The notes under the pieces were generated by a model. That model was given only the letters and a program-made list of their open reading frames with translations, made no database searches and was not told the DNA's origin. The position numbers and the translations under genes were made by a program. A stretch of 5,190 nucleotides of DNA, taken from NCBI GenBank assembly GCA_903854175.1, contig CAINVQ010000197.1, positions 1 to 5,190 on the forward strand, read 5' to 3'. Shown in pieces: positions 5,071 to 5,190 of the stretch; within the stretch, counting starts at the first letter, position 1; every line of letters starts with the position of its first letter. The DNA is from an uncultured Actinomycetes bacterium. GTDB lineage: Bacteria > Actinomycetota > Acidimicrobiia > Acidimicrobiales > RAAP-2.

Positions 5071-5190
5071 TGTCACTCCTAAGTATCCAGAAATCAGGCT
5101 CCGGGGAACCAATCCTCTGGTTGCACGGATTTACCCAAACGAGGGACTCCGCACATATCTTTAGGTACATTCTGGCAGGAACTAACGAAG
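5070..5190 (+). CDS. menH: Alpha/beta-hydrolase N-terminus, probable MenH (truncated by window end)
   Basis: From the ATG at 5070-5072 the frame is open to the window end, giving 40 visible residues beginning MSLLSIQKSGSGEPILWLHG. The strand-then-HGFTQT pattern (H19-G20-F21-T22) is the oxyanion-hole loop of alpha/beta hydrolases. LHGF followed by T and a polar residue is typical of MenH, which eliminates pyruvate from SEPHCHC to give SHCHC, the step right after MenD. A glycine-rich lead-in (SGSGEP) before the strand also fits the fold. The nucleophile elbow and the catalytic Asp and His lie beyond the window, so another hydrolase remains possible. The divergent menD neighbour is the main reason for naming it menH. 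The start codon shares base 5070 with the preferred menD start. No Shine-Dalgarno sequence is seen, so a leaderless mRNA is likely. Confidence 0.65.
   Translation, partial: MSLLSIQKSGSGEPILWLHGFTQTRDSAHIFRYILAGTNE
5076..5080 (-). promoter_or_regulatory. Ribosome binding site that sets the menD start
   Basis: On the - strand this reads AGGAG, followed by TGACA and then TTG (5070-5068), an ideal spacing. It lies inside codons 3-4 of the divergent menH-like gene. A -10-like GATACT (5087-5082) is so close that a transcript starting from it would miss this site and instead begin near the GTG at 5076, so the two start models are mutually exclusive unless the promoter lies farther upstream. Confidence 0.55.

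Noticed and set aside
5071..5112. TTG at 5112 as the menD start
   Set aside because: AGAGGA directly abuts this TTG with no spacer. The extra residues are not expected from MenD N-termini and would overlap the menH-like gene by 43 bp.

Overview
The window looks like a compact chromosomal segment from an actinobacterium. The best guess is an aquatic member of the Acidimicrobiia, because base composition is close to even rather than high-GC, and three small proteins have the look of conserved actinobacterial hypotheticals. This placement is inference from protein style and gene content; no marker gene here settles it. There are eight genes and almost no free DNA, with the largest gap 116 bp. 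I see no mobile element, CRISPR array, tRNA, rRNA or prophage gene.

Left part (1-922): the 3' end of a Cys/His-rich conserved hypothetical on the + strand converges on a 70-residue zinc-ribbon-like protein on the - strand, their stop codons overlapping. A 116-bp divergent intergenic region (585-700) follows. It holds a likely leaderless promoter for the + strand gene, a candidate promoter for the - strand gene, and a 27-bp imperfect inverted repeat just upstream of the - strand Shine-Dalgarno sequence. The + strand gene (701-922) encodes a 73-residue charged protein of unknown function, and its stop again overlaps the stop of a convergent gene.

Main part (919-5070, - strand): read in the direction of transcription, the order is menD (menaquinone synthesis), ccdA (membrane thiol/disulfide transport for cytochrome c maturation or redox homeostasis), tyrS (tyrosyl-tRNA synthetase) and a small lipoprotein. 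menD-ccdA and tyrS-lipoprotein overlap at stop/start and are probably translationally coupled. tyrS has a 56-bp upstream gap with a -10 element placed for a leaderless transcript. menD and ccdA together point to respiratory electron transport; tyrS and the lipoprotein look like a separate transcription unit in the same direction.

Right edge (5070-5190, + strand): a divergent gene truncated by the window end begins with an alpha/beta-hydrolase N-terminus containing HGFTQT. Next to menD it is probably menH, the next enzyme of the menaquinone pathway. Its start codon and the best-supported menD start share one base, so each gene's promoter would have to lie inside the other's coding sequence.

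Nothing here is convincingly a new multi-gene system. The items most worth a second look are the abutting menD/menH starts, the inverted repeat in the divergent leader, and the small Cys-rich protein.
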